Source of the DNA: JBALVO01 sp036961445 | GTDB lineage: Bacteria; Pseudomonadota; Gammaproteobacteria; Pseudomonadales; Halieaceae | Assembly (NCBI GenBank): GCA_036961445.1 | Contig: JBALVO010000007.1 | Location: 1 to 64,000 of the forward strand | Direction of reading: 5' to 3' | Length of the DNA: 64,000 bases | In this document: one piece after another, positions 27,652 through 36,412 of the stretch | Layout: every line of letters begins with the position of its first letter | Position numbering within the stretch: the stretch's first letter is position 1 | Notes under the pieces: generated by a model | Databases searched by the model: none | Told to the model about the DNA's origin: nothing | What the model saw: the letters and a program-made list of their open reading frames with translations, nothing else | Translations under genes and position numbers: made by a program

Positions 27652-27993
27652 TTAGCCGCAACACTTTTTGTATTTTTTCCCACTGCCACAACTACACGGT
27701 TCATTCCTGCCTGGGGTCTTGGTGACCGTCACTGTGGCAGTTCGGTTGACCAATGCGATTAACTCAGCAATGTTTTCCTGGGCGTCATCGTCCTGGCTGA
27801 CATGAATGTCCGCAAAAAGTTCGTGCTCGGCTACCTGTATAGAAACCTCAGCCTTGCGCTGCTGGGAACAGACGGTGAGTTGTAGCGGGTATTTTTTGCT
27901 ACCACTCTTAAGGCCCGCTTTTACCGAATAATCAGCATTAGTATGATCAAGTCGAGCGTTCTGGCGACCCTTGAAAAATAATTTGTCAGACAT
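27652..27993 (-). CDS. SEC-C motif protein of the PBPRA1643 type
   Basis: A 113-residue protein starting MSDKLFFKGRQNARLDHTN and ending with the zinc-binding SEC-C motif NEPCSCGSGKKYKKCCG. The SEC-C ending is the same CxCx8CC pattern as at the SecA C-terminus. The N-terminal sequence and length match the small SWIM/SEC-C family known as PBPRA1643. Function unknown. It is divergent from rhlE, sharing a 414-base intergenic region with it. Confidence 0.85.
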   Translation of the reverse strand: MSDKLFFKGRQNARLDHTNADYSVKAGLKSGSKKYPLQLTVCSQQRKAEVSIQVAEHELFADIHVSQDDDAQENIAELIALVNRTATVTVTKTPGRNEPCSCGSGKKYKKCCG

Positions 27994-28199
27994 GACTATG
28001 CCTCCGATTATTGAAAATTAAAGCGGTATCTGCAAGAAGCCTACAGGGAGCATCCCAGCGTCTAACGCGTGAGATTATTGGCGGCGTGAGGTTAAACGCG
28101 CTGCATACTACGCGACTTCCCGTCTAATCGTAAGCTGAAATGTCCGCATTTCTTGCCTACACGACCCCAGACCGACTGCCGGCAAAGTTTTATGGCCGG

Positions 28200-28407
28200 A
28201 CGCTCTACGCTATCTTTTTCAACAGGCTCTGTTATAGTGCACGCCGTTTTGGCGTACTTCGGTCTGCGCCTAACATCAACCTCACAGTCTGTGACGGTAG
28301 ATACCATTACCAATTCCAAGCCTGGACCGAACCATTCGCGAGTACACTTTTTTATTCCGCACTCTGGTCAGGCCCTCTCTAAAGAGAGAATCAGGAGCAA
28401 CAAACAA
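28200..28407 (+). promoter_or_regulatory. Long leader region of the rhlE helicase gene
   Basis: The 414 bases between the SEC-C gene and rhlE hold no convincing gene. TATAGT at 28233-28238 is a plausible -10 element, though no good -35 is visible. Just after it ACGCC/GGCGT (28241-28255) forms a short hairpin. That would leave a leader of about 165 bases before the ATG. Long structured leaders are known for cold-induced DEAD-box helicase mRNAs; application here is inference. Confidence 0.35.
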
Positions 28408-29679
28408 ATGTTATTTAAAGATCTCGGCCTATCGGCCGAACTGCTGCGTGCGGTAGAAAGTAAAGGCTACAATGAAGCCACTCCTATCCAGCAGCAAGCC
28501 ATACCCCTTGTACTGCAAGGTAAAGATGTTTTAGCCGGCGCCCAGACAGGCACGGGTAAAACCGCAGGTTTCACCCTGCCGGTGCTGCAGCGGCTACAAA
28601 ACAACTACAGTGAAGGCCAGAAACGCCACCCCAGAGTTCTGGTGCTAACGCCAACCCGCGAACTCGCAGCCCAGGTACATGAAAGCGTCCGGGACTATGG
28701 GCAATACCTGCCGTTTCGCTCAGCCGTCATTTTTGGCGGTGTCAGCATCAATCCTCAAAAACAAAAGCTCATCAAGGGTGTCGATATAGTCGTAGCCACA
28801 CCCGGTCGCCTGCTTGATCACTTACAGCAGCGAAGTATTGATCTATCCAAGGTAGAGATACTCATTCTGGACGAAGCGGACCGAATGCTGGACATGGGAT
28901 TCATCCGCGACATTCGCCGGATATTGAATGTCATTCCCGCGCAGCGCCAGACCTTGCTATTCTCAGCAACCTTTTCGCAGGAAATTAAAACGTTGGCATC
29001 GGAATTTTTGAAGCAGCCTTCGGAGATACAGGTCACGCCACAAAATACCGCTACTGAACTTGTAAGCCAGATCGTTTATCCCGTCGATAAAAGACGCAAA
29101 CGGGAACTGTTATCACACAAAATAGGCGAAGAAAACTGGCAGCAGGTCCTGGTTTTTACACGAACGAAACACGCTGCCAATAAACTGGCAGAGCAACTTG
29201 GCAAAGATGGCATTACTTCCGCTGCGATCCATGGCAACAAATCGCAGGGCGCCAGAACCAGTGCGCTGTCTAACTTTAAGGCAGGTGCCGTTCGAGTTCT
29301 GGTGGCAACCGATATAGCGGCTCGCGGAATCGACATCGACAAACTGCCCCACGTGGTCAATTTTGAACTTCCAAATGTTCCCCAGGACTATGTGCACCGC
29401 ATCGGACGAACCGCACGCGCAGGTCGGGAAGGTAACGCTGTATCGCTGGTGTGCGTTGATGAGCTAAAGCTACTACGCGATATTGAAAGATTGCTTGGCA
29501 CCGACATTGAGAAGGTCAATCTACCTGGCTATGATATTGACCCCAGCATCAAGGCTGAGCCCATACGTAATGGTGGCGGCCGCAACAACTCAGGCAGTCG
29601 TGGCAACAGCAGGAACGGCTCGCGCGCCAGCACCGGCAAGCCCGGCAGTGCTCGCAGGACTGCACAGCGAGGGCGATAA
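28408..29679 (+). CDS. rhlE: DEAD-box ATP-dependent RNA helicase, RhlE type
   Basis: A 423-residue helicase starting MLFKDLGLS at 28408 (AGGAG ten bases upstream); the frame is open further upstream but has no family similarity there. Motifs run in order: Q motif YNEATPIQQQAIP, Walker A AQTGTGKT, PTRELA, VATPGRLLDH, DEADRMLDMGF, SAT, and in domain 2 VLVATDIAARGIDI and HRIGRTARAGREG. The last 40 residues are rich in Arg, Gly, Ser and Asn (GGGRNNSGSRGNSRNGSR), an RNA-binding tail typical of RhlE. It unwinds RNA in ribosome assembly or mRNA turnover. Confidence 0.92.
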   Translation: MLFKDLGLSAELLRAVESKGYNEATPIQQQAIPLVLQGKDVLAGAQTGTGKTAGFTLPVLQRLQNNYSEGQKRHPRVLVLTPTRELAAQVHESVRDYGQYLPFRSAVIFGGVSINPQKQKLIKGVDIVVATPGRLLDHLQQRSIDLSKVEILILDEADRMLDMGFIRDIRRILNVIPAQRQTLLFSATFSQEIKTLASEFLKQPSEIQVTPQNTATELVSQIVYPVDKRRKRELLSHKIGEENWQQVLVFTRTKHAANKLAEQLGKDGITSAAIHGNKSQGARTSALSNFKAGAVRVLVATDIAARGIDIDKLPHVVNFELPNVPQDYVHRIGRTARAGREGNAVSLVCVDELKLLRDIERLLGTDIEKVNLPGYDIDPSIKAEPIRNGGGRNNSGSRGNSRNGSRASTGKPGSARRTAQRGR

Positions 29680-29720
29680 TACCACGAGCAATCGAAACCG
29701 GCGCGAAGGCTTTGGCGCAA

Positions 29721-29745
29721 AAAACCGGGCGGCCTCGTCGCCCGG
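29721..29745 (-). terminator. Intrinsic terminator, leftward
   Basis: CCGGGCG (29725-29731) pairs with CGCCCGG (29739-29745) in a perfect 7-base stem. On the minus strand the hairpin is followed by a T tract (complement of the A run at 29719-29724). It therefore stops leftward transcription, although no leftward gene adjoins it. The nearest is the EamA gene at 30565, with marC lying opposite in between. Confidence 0.6.
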
Positions 29746-29875
29746 GATAGCGCCCTTGCCGCAAGTAGATCTTTGATATCTCCAGTGCGCAAAATCAGGT
29801 TAGACTCCCGCGTATAAGGAAAGACATATCTATACTCGGCTCAGATGAATAAGCAATGACAAGACGCAATCCAAA

Positions 29876-30505
29876 TTGATCGAAATAGCAGCCATGTCCA
29901 TGGCAACTTTCTTTGCCACGATTGGCCCATTGGATGTGGCAGCGATTTTTGCTGCGCTGACGGCGAATTCGACGCGCCAGCACCGACGCTCTATGGCTGT
30001 GCGCGGCACATTGATCGCCACCTGCATTCTACTCTTGTTCGCCCTGGTCGGAGAGGCAGTACTGGGCGGCCTGGGCATCTCTCTGGCCGCGCTGAGAACG
30101 GCCGGTGGAATATTATTGCTACTCATTGCAATTGAAATGGTGTTTGCACGCACAACTGGAGGCACCTCAACTACCGATGAGGAAGAACTGGAGGCTCTGT
30201 CAAAGCAGGATATCTCTGTTTTCCCCATCGCCACCCCACTGATTGCCGGCCCGGGTGCAATGGGCGCCGCGATCCTGTTGATGGCTGACGCTGAGGGCGA
30301 CCTGACTCACCAACTGGTTGTTTTGGGGTCGCTGCTGACGATACTCCTGTTTACTTTTGCCGGGATGCTTTTGGCAGGCCGCATCCAGCAGTTGCTGGGC
30401 ATCATTGGTATGCACGTTATCACCCGCATAATGGGCGTGCTGCTGTCGGCGCTTGCCATTCAATTCATCTTCGACGGTATCGCCCAGAGCGGCCTTATCA
30501 ACTAA
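29876..30505 (+). CDS. MarC/UPF0056 family inner-membrane protein
   Basis: A 209-residue protein with six membrane helices. The signature FFATIGPLDVAAIFAALTA lies near the N-terminus, IATPLIAGPGAMGAAILL in the middle and RIMGVLLSALAIQFIFDGI at the end, all typical of the MarC family. It starts with TTG at 29876, and an ATG at 29894 is an alternative; the longer version matches the usual family N-terminus better. Function of the family is unknown, and an old link with multiple antibiotic resistance has not held up. It converges with the EamA gene. Confidence 0.85.
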   Translation: MIEIAAMSMATFFATIGPLDVAAIFAALTANSTRQHRRSMAVRGTLIATCILLLFALVGEAVLGGLGISLAALRTAGGILLLLIAIEMVFARTTGGTSTTDEEELEALSKQDISVFPIATPLIAGPGAMGAAILLMADAEGDLTHQLVVLGSLLTILLFTFAGMLLAGRIQQLLGIIGMHVITRIMGVLLSALAIQFIFDGIAQSGLIN

Positions 30506-30564
30506 GACACCCTGCCCTGCCCTGACAACCTGACCAGGCACTTTACTGCGATCACACAGCTCGA

Positions 30565-31503
30565 CTAGCTACGTCGGGTAGCGACAAAACTCCATCTAAG
30601 CCTGCCTCCAAGAGCCGCCATGGCAGAGCCGCCAACTACCAATAATGCGCCCAGCCAATTCATCCAATCCAGTGTTTCAGTCTTGATAAAACCGGGATAA
30701 AGCGCATTGCTTAAATACACGAAAAACAAGGTCAGCAGCGGAGCAGTGGTGATAACAGAACTGACCCTGCTGGCTTCCCAGTGCGTCATTGCCATACCAA
30801 AACTGCCGTAGGCAATGATGGTGTTGACTGAAACAAAGGCCAACATCGTCAGCGCCACACCATCCAGTTGCAGTATTTGTCCGGGAGAGGAGGCGGGCAA
30901 AAAGCAGAGCGTGCCAGAAAGGTAGATCAAGAGTAACAGGTCATTGGCGCTGACTTGTTTGAGAAGTTGCTTCTGTGCCAGTGCATATATTGCCCACGTG
31001 GCGGCGGCGAGAAAGATCATGAGCAGTCCGAGCAGATAGCTCAGCTCCAGACTCGCCAGAGCTCGCAGGCGGTGGTGGAAGAATAGCAGCAGGCCTGCAG
31101 TGACCGCTATCACACCCAACCACTGCAGCGCTGAAAAAGGCTCCTTGAACAACAGTACACTGCCAACCAGTAACATCAGAGGCGCCAGCTGAATCATAAT
31201 CTGTGCCGCCTCGGCGGTGGTGCGGTCCAAACCCATCAGGTAGAAGATATAATTTGCTAACAGGCCAGCGACTGCCAGCACAGTAAACGGCCACAACGGT
31301 CGACCGAATAAGCGCCTGATGGCATCCGGGCCGCGGCGACCATACCAAACAACAGCAATCGCAGCGGATATTGAAAAGCGATACCAGGTGATGGTAATAC
31401 TGTCCATTTCACTCAGTAACACTTTCAAGGCAATGGGGAGACCACCCCACATAACGGCAGTAAGCAGTGATAAACCAAGTCCCAGTCTCCAGCTAGTCGA
31501 CAT
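30565..31503 (-). CDS. EamA/DMT-superfamily transporter
   Basis: A 312-residue protein with ten hydrophobic helices forming two EamA repeats. The first begins TAVMWGGLPIALKVLLSE. The second is marked by AATWAIYALAQKQLL and ends in LLVVGGSAMAALG. The ATG at 31503 is used; a TTG precedes it. DMT proteins export or exchange small metabolites; the substrate is unknown. With only 60 bases to the convergent marC stop and no obvious terminator there, its transcript may run antisense into marC. Confidence 0.86.
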   Translation of the reverse strand: MSTSWRLGLGLSLLTAVMWGGLPIALKVLLSEMDSITITWYRFSISAAIAVVWYGRRGPDAIRRLFGRPLWPFTVLAVAGLLANYIFYLMGLDRTTAEAAQIMIQLAPLMLLVGSVLLFKEPFSALQWLGVIAVTAGLLLFFHHRLRALASLELSYLLGLLMIFLAAATWAIYALAQKQLLKQVSANDLLLLIYLSGTLCFLPASSPGQILQLDGVALTMLAFVSVNTIIAYGSFGMAMTHWEASRVSSVITTAPLLTLFFVYLSNALYPGFIKTETLDWMNWLGALLVVGGSAMAALGGRLRWSFVATRRS

Positions 31504-31602
31504 CAACTAGCTACTATCTTTGTCATCGTCGTCTATTTCCCGTGTGCAGCTTACTGTTAAGCAAGCCGCATTATAGGTGCGTCCTCGATACTACCACTGC
31601 GC

Positions 31603-31920
31603 TTGAAAATAGCTGTTATTTCTGGAGTTGGGGCACTGGGCTGGGGACCGCACTTGCTGCAGCAGTTATCGTCGGAGGAGCTTGAACAGTGTCGCCCAGG
31701 AAGAATTCCGCAACAACACAAAAGCCAACTACTCCTAGCTACGGAGAAAGGCCAAATCGCTTTGCCCATGCTATCCACCATGCCATCTATGGTCGTGGAT
31801 GAATGGCTCCTGCTAGACAGCGAAGGTCGCTACCCAGTGTAGATTGTTGCTCGACACACCGGGTATGCGTGAGCAGACGATGAGCGCGCTACTTTGGCGC
31901 AAAGCGCGGACAGGATAAGG
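31603..31920 (+). pseudogene. rsgA: Decayed rsgA remnant (ribosome small-subunit GTPase)
   Basis: From a TTG at 31603 a 79-codon frame reads like the N-terminal OB domain of RsgA: ALGWGPHLLQQLSSEELEQC, then RPGRIPQQHKSQLLL and VDEWLLLDSEGRYPV, ending in TAG at 31840-31842. One base out of frame, at 31844-31873, the DNA encodes LLLDTPGMRE, the G3 (switch II) motif of RsgA, and this frame stops at 31919. The P-loop-containing region normally between these two parts is missing, so the gene has an internal deletion and a frameshift. It cannot make an active GTPase. Assignment is from memory of the family. Confidence 0.7.
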
Positions 31921-32122
31921 CCCTGGTTAAATTTTAGCGCTCAGTACAATCGAGTCGCGCCGCCGCAAAACAGATTCGTAGCGTCCGGTTCGTGCGTGAA
32001 GATCGACGCAGTCCCAGCTCGAAGTTAGGTTTCGAAGCACGCTCATCCCCTTGAACTTAGCGCTCGCCAGCTCGGTATTAGTTAAGCACTACAGCTGGCA
32101 TCAATATAAAAAACCAATTCAT
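31921..32122. other. Non-coding stretch after the rsgA remnant
   Basis: No open frame with protein-like composition, no tRNA fold and no repeat is visible. It may be further decayed rsgA sequence or encode a small RNA ending at the terminator at 32123. The sequence alone does not decide. Confidence 0.4.
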
Positions 32123-32155
32123 ACGGCTCCTGCTGGAGCCGTTTCTTTCCTTTCC
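32123..32155 (+). terminator. Intrinsic terminator, rightward
   Basis: ACGGCTCC (32123-32130) and GGAGCCGT (32135-32142) form a perfect 8-base stem with a TGCT loop. They are followed by a pyrimidine/T-rich tract (TTCTTTCCTTTCC). Rightward transcription from the rsgA remnant side would end here. The convergent subtilase gene ends at 32218. Confidence 0.7.
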
Positions 32156-32217
32156 AACCTAATGTGCCCGGGCTAGTGCAGGGAGAATACCGCTCTGGCA
32201 GCCGCCCCCACCTCACG

Positions 32218-34527
32218 CTACTTCATCAGGGTAAATAACGCGGCATGGGCGATTGAGTCGTCGCTGTCAGGGCTGTCTTTTACTTCGAGGAAAGCCTGCT
32301 GCATTCCGCTCGCACCGCGCGTGGCTGTCATAGTCACTTGTACTACAGCCGAGGCGCCATCCTCCAGTGCCACCGATTCCTGGCTGACGCTGTAGCTTAC
32401 TTTATTGTCGGTTTGACCGGAGATAGACAGGTAGTACGTTGAAACTCCGTCACCCAGGTTGGTCACAGTGAGGTCCATGGTGCGGGTCTGGCCACTACCC
32501 GAGGGCACGCCACCAAATGCCAGGCTCACCGGGTCGAGCGCCACCGCGGCATTGACGGCCGCCAGGAGGTTTTCCAGGCCGGCGCCCACAACGTTTACGT
32601 CATCCACCGGTGCTGCGTCCTGGTAGTCCAGCAATACCCCGCGCTGCGCTGTGTTCACCACAGCCGAGCGCACCTCGGCGGCGGACCATTGCGGATGCTG
32701 GCCACGGATCACGGCGGCCGAACCGGCCAGGTGTGGCGCGGACATGGACGTGCCGCTGAAGAAGGCAAAGCAACCCTTTGCCAAGACAAATTCCGGATCC
32801 TCCTCGCAGGCGCTCGCTGGCACTGAGGACAACACATTCACACCGGGGGCGACGACATCAGGCTTGACCCGGAAACGCACATCGGTGGGGCCCTGGCTGC
32901 TGAAGCCGGCCATGATATTGGCGTTGCTTGACTGCACGTAGCTCAAGTCAGATCCAATGGTCGTGACCGCGTCATCAGCGGCGATCAGGGATTCAACATC
33001 GTTCAAACTGACCATATAGGCCGGCACAATCGGCTGATTCGGCGTACCGTCCTCCGCCATCGCTGTCGGGTCACCGGCGACATTATTGACCACCAACACC
33101 GCTATAGCACCCGCTGCTTCGGCATTGCGAATTTTTGTGGAGAAGCTGCACGAGCCGCGTGAGATCAGGGCGATCCTGTCGTCCAACGAGTCCGGCGCAA
33201 GCTCCTCACACGCCTCGTTCAGCCCGTTGGTATCTCCCTCAACTACGCCCAGCGGGTAAACATAGTCCGCCGATACCGTCTCAAAATCGCCGCTAGCGGC
33301 GCCATAGTCACCGTCAGGCACAGTAGTGACCGGCGCACCAACAAAATGCGGTACGCTACTTGCGCCCGCGGTGAGACCACGTTCAGCCATACCCGGCGAA
33401 CCCACGGTGAAAGGGCCTGGCCCTTCGTTGCCGTTGGAAATTGTCACCACCATGTTGGCTCGATCAAGGTTGTCGACGGCGATGGTCAGCAGGTCCTGAA
33501 CGCCACTACTGCCCCCGCCAAGGCTCATATTGGCGACGTCGAAGCCGTCGGTATAGGCCGCTTCCAGGGCATTCAGAATGTCCTCGGAGCGAGCGCTTTC
33601 TACGTCACCGGGAAAGACGTTGTAATTCCCCAGCAATGCCCGGGGCGCAACGCCAGAGATGGCGTAACTAATGTCTACACCATTCACCGTGGCTGGTGTC
33701 TGGTAATTGCAGGCCACAGTGCCCGCCACATGGGTGCCGTGGTCGTCCACGGCTTCGGCATCATAGCCGTTCCGGTTCAGCTGGTTATTGAATACGCGTG
33801 CTGCGATCACTTTGTTGTTGGTGTAGTTCTTATCACCAAAAAAATTCTCAGGCAAATCATAGTCACTGCCATCAAAGCACGGATGGGACTGGTCGATGCC
33901 TGAGTCGATGATCGCCACCTTGACCCCCTCGCCCGCCGTTGCTTGCCCGCCATCTACATCCCAGGCTTCTTCTGCCAGGATCAACGCCAGATCGGGATCG
34001 GGAGCGGGATCGGCCTGATTCGGATAGTAATGGCCCTGGTACTGCGCCATGCGCACCATCGGCGTAGACGAAACCTGATCGAGTGTTGCGCCATTGAGTT
34101 TGACTGCAACGGCATTCAATGAGATATCAAATTCGGCAGTGATTTTGGCTCCAGGTACATTCTTGCGTAGCCAGGCCCTGTACTCGTTGCGTAACTCCAC
34201 CAGCTGCGCGCGATAGGAACGCGCCTTATTGCTGGCGAAATCAATCTTCTTGCCCTTGGGCGGTTTGGTTCGCTCGTAAGTGGCCAGCGGTTCACCATTA
34301 AGCTGAACCAGCGCAAGGGCATCGTCCTTAGCGGCTCGTGGGGCTGCTGCCGCGTCCCTTGCAAGCGGAAGACCGACGACCAGCGTGGCGCACAGTACGA
34401 TGGCGTGAAATAAGGTGGGCCGCTTAAATTTGCCCGCCCGGGGCGCTGGTGAACTTGTGACCAGTTTCGCTTCTGACGAGCGTATTGACTCATAAGAACT
34501 GTTTTTATCACGACGGTTAGTACGCAT
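32218..34527 (-). CDS. Secreted subtilisin-like serine protease (S8) with PA insert
   Basis: A 769-residue exported protease. A long basic N-terminus leads to a signal segment (FHAIVLCATLVVGLPLA), then an I9-like propeptide at about residues 70-165. The catalytic triad is Asp208 (AIIDSGID), His263 (DDHGTHVAGT) and Ser594 (FSGTSMSAPHLAG). A protease-associated (PA) domain is inserted at about 420-525 (ALISRGSCSFSTKIRNAEAAGA). The C-terminal 130 residues form a fibronectin-like beta domain. It most resembles lactocepin/cucumisin-type subtilases. It is probably secreted to degrade extracellular protein. Monocistronic. Confidence 0.92.
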   Translation of the reverse strand: MRTNRRDKNSSYESIRSSEAKLVTSSPAPRAGKFKRPTLFHAIVLCATLVVGLPLARDAAAAPRAAKDDALALVQLNGEPLATYERTKPPKGKKIDFASNKARSYRAQLVELRNEYRAWLRKNVPGAKITAEFDISLNAVAVKLNGATLDQVSSTPMVRMAQYQGHYYPNQADPAPDPDLALILAEEAWDVDGGQATAGEGVKVAIIDSGIDQSHPCFDGSDYDLPENFFGDKNYTNNKVIAARVFNNQLNRNGYDAEAVDDHGTHVAGTVACNYQTPATVNGVDISYAISGVAPRALLGNYNVFPGDVESARSEDILNALEAAYTDGFDVANMSLGGGSSGVQDLLTIAVDNLDRANMVVTISNGNEGPGPFTVGSPGMAERGLTAGASSVPHFVGAPVTTVPDGDYGAASGDFETVSADYVYPLGVVEGDTNGLNEACEELAPDSLDDRIALISRGSCSFSTKIRNAEAAGAIAVLVVNNVAGDPTAMAEDGTPNQPIVPAYMVSLNDVESLIAADDAVTTIGSDLSYVQSSNANIMAGFSSQGPTDVRFRVKPDVVAPGVNVLSSVPASACEEDPEFVLAKGCFAFFSGTSMSAPHLAGSAAVIRGQHPQWSAAEVRSAVVNTAQRGVLLDYQDAAPVDDVNVVGAGLENLLAAVNAAVALDPVSLAFGGVPSGSGQTRTMDLTVTNLGDGVSTYYLSISGQTDNKVSYSVSQESVALEDGASAVVQVTMTATRGASGMQQAFLEVKDSPDSDDSIAHAALFTLMK

Positions 34528-34741
34528 TATCTGCTCCTAGGTTTGTTCCTCGCATTTATTTATGGGAGCAGGTCACTGCCCGCCTCTCTCAAATTTTTTA
34601 CGGAGCGGGCACTACTGCACATCGGCTGCGAAGATATGCCGGACAATATAGTCAAAAAAAGCGAATAGCACAATCGTGCCACTCGATAGTGCCGGCCTTT
34701 TCCTTGATGGTACCGTGGAGCTGGAGTTGTTCAACACCAGC

Positions 34742-36010
34742 CTAATTCTTGTCGCTATTACAACCCTTACGCGGATGTACCCGCACCGGTAAATCGCTGT
34801 AGCCGCGCACAAAATTTGACTTGACCCGCGTCGGCTCGCCCACCATCTCGACGCTATCAAAGCGGACCATGATCTCTTCCCACAGGACGCGCAGCTGCAT
34901 TTCAGCCAGGCGGTTACCCATACAGCGGTGCACACCAAAGCCAAAGGCTATATGGTGGCGTGGGTTCTTGCGGTCGATGATAAACTCATCGGCCTTCTCA
35001 ATGACAGACTCATCTCGATTGCCAGAGAGATACCACATGACGACCTTGTCACCCTTTTTGATTAGCTTACCTTCGAACTCAATGTCAGATTTGGCTGTAC
35101 GCCGCATATGCATTAACGGTGTCTGCCAACGGATGATTTCCGGCACCATACCGGGTATCAAATCCGGGTTAGCGCGCAGCTTGTCATACTCGGCCGGGTT
35201 TTGATTCAAGGCCACAACACCGCCGCTTGCCGAGTTGCGGGTGGTGTCATTGCCGCCAATAATAAGCAAAATGATATTGCCCAGGTATTCCATTGGTCGA
35301 TCGACCATATCTGCAGTGTTTGGGTCACGCTGCAACAGACTTATCAAGTCCATCGCCTGGCCACCCTGGGCCTTGCGCTCGTGCCAAAGGGCCGTGAAAG
35401 TCGCAAGGCAATCATGCATGGCTGCCAGCCTCTCCTCCGGTGGTGTATCACCACCGGTCAACTCGGGCGTAGCGCCGGCAATGTCCGACCAAAAGGTCAG
35501 TTTTTCCCGTTGCTCGAAAGGAAAATCAAACAAGGTCGCCAGCATCTGCGTAGTCAGGTTAATGGAGACCCTGTCTACCCAGTTAAAGGTTTCACCGACA
35601 GGCAAGGCATCAAGGATCTCGATGACTCGGGAGCGAATCAGACCTTCCATATCGCTCAGGTTCTGCGGTGCCACCACAGATTGAACAGCCCGCCTTTGCA
35701 CATCGTGTTTGGGAGGGTCCATGGAGATGAACTGTGTGATAGGGAGATCTTCAGTTAGATCACCGAGAATAACTGTAGGTTCGGACGAAAACACCTCGTG
35801 ATTGGTATCTACTGCAACGATGTCATTAAAGCGGGTTATCGACCAGAACGGCCCGAACGGGCTGTTAGCCTGATAATGCACCGGGGCTTGTTCACGTAAT
35901 CGCGCGAAGTATGGACGCCATGCGTCATTCTCGTAAATGCGCGGATCGCTGACATCAATGCTCTCAAGTGGGGTCAGGATGGGGTCTACTAAATCGGCGA
36001 CATTATTCAT
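34742..36010 (-). CDS. Cytochrome P450, CYP153-type terminal alkane/fatty-acid hydroxylase
   Basis: A 422-residue soluble P450. The haem motif FGFGVHRCMG gives Cys363 as ligand. The I-helix shows IIGGNDTTRNS, the K-helix EIIR (291-294), and HMRRTA follows. PVHYQANSPFGPFWSITR, FISMDPPKHDVQRRAVQ and the tail SNFVRGYSDLPV are nearly diagnostic of CYP153, whose known members hydroxylate medium-chain alkanes, alcohols or fatty acids at the terminal carbon. AGGAGG precedes the ATG. It is third in an operon behind an ABM monooxygenase and a ferredoxin, with a 17-base gap after the latter. Confidence 0.9.
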   Translation of the reverse strand: MNNVADLVDPILTPLESIDVSDPRIYENDAWRPYFARLREQAPVHYQANSPFGPFWSITRFNDIVAVDTNHEVFSSEPTVILGDLTEDLPITQFISMDPPKHDVQRRAVQSVVAPQNLSDMEGLIRSRVIEILDALPVGETFNWVDRVSINLTTQMLATLFDFPFEQREKLTFWSDIAGATPELTGGDTPPEERLAAMHDCLATFTALWHERKAQGGQAMDLISLLQRDPNTADMVDRPMEYLGNIILLIIGGNDTTRNSASGGVVALNQNPAEYDKLRANPDLIPGMVPEIIRWQTPLMHMRRTAKSDIEFEGKLIKKGDKVVMWYLSGNRDESVIEKADEFIIDRKNPRHHIAFGFGVHRCMGNRLAEMQLRVLWEEIMVRFDSVEMVGEPTRVKSNFVRGYSDLPVRVHPRKGCNSDKN

Positions 36011-36027
36011 GCTCGTCCTCCTGTTGA

Positions 36028-36348
36028 CTACATCTGGTACTCGGGTAAGCGTACAACCATGCCTTCCATCTCATCAGATACATCGATCTGACAGCTCAGG
36101 CGCGACTCTTCAGTTTTATCCGGACGCATGCCCAGCATCGCATCCTCCATTGGGTTTACGTCGCCAATCGCCCCACTCCACTGTTCGGCGATAAAGCAGT
36201 GACAGGTGCCACAGGCACAAGCGCCACCGCAATCTGCATCGATACCAGGCACGCTGTTATTGAGTGCATTCTGCATTAAGCTAACACCGCTCTCCGCTTC
36301 AATGCTGTGACTGTCACCGCTAAACTCGATAATTGTTATAGTAGGCAT
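36028..36348 (-). CDS. [2Fe-2S] ferredoxin, P450 redox partner
   Basis: This 106-residue ferredoxin begins MPTITIIEFSGDSHSIEAE at 36348. The cluster ligands are in DCGGACACGTCHCF (C-x5-C-x2-C) with the fourth Cys in LSCQIDV, and MRPDKTEESRLSCQI is the typical adrenodoxin/putidaredoxin-type ending. It should deliver electrons to the CYP153 encoded 17 bases downstream. The matching ferredoxin reductase is not in the window. Confidence 0.9.
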   Translation of the reverse strand: MPTITIIEFSGDSHSIEAESGVSLMQNALNNSVPGIDADCGGACACGTCHCFIAEQWSGAIGDVNPMEDAMLGMRPDKTEESRLSCQIDVSDEMEGMVVRLPEYQM

Positions 36349-36412
36349 AATCTTTCCTTTGATTATTGGCTCGATGCACACCTCGCGCCGTGAGGTGAAC
36401 GTCGACTCCGGC

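Noticed and set aside
31557..31781. A 74-codon minus-strand frame over the rsgA remnant
   Set aside because: The plus strand shows RsgA-like sequence; the minus frame is Cys/Ser-rich without similarity.
33346..33903. A 185-codon open frame opposite the subtilase gene
   Set aside because: It covers the catalytic His and PA-domain region of the protease in antisense. No start signal or domain is visible.
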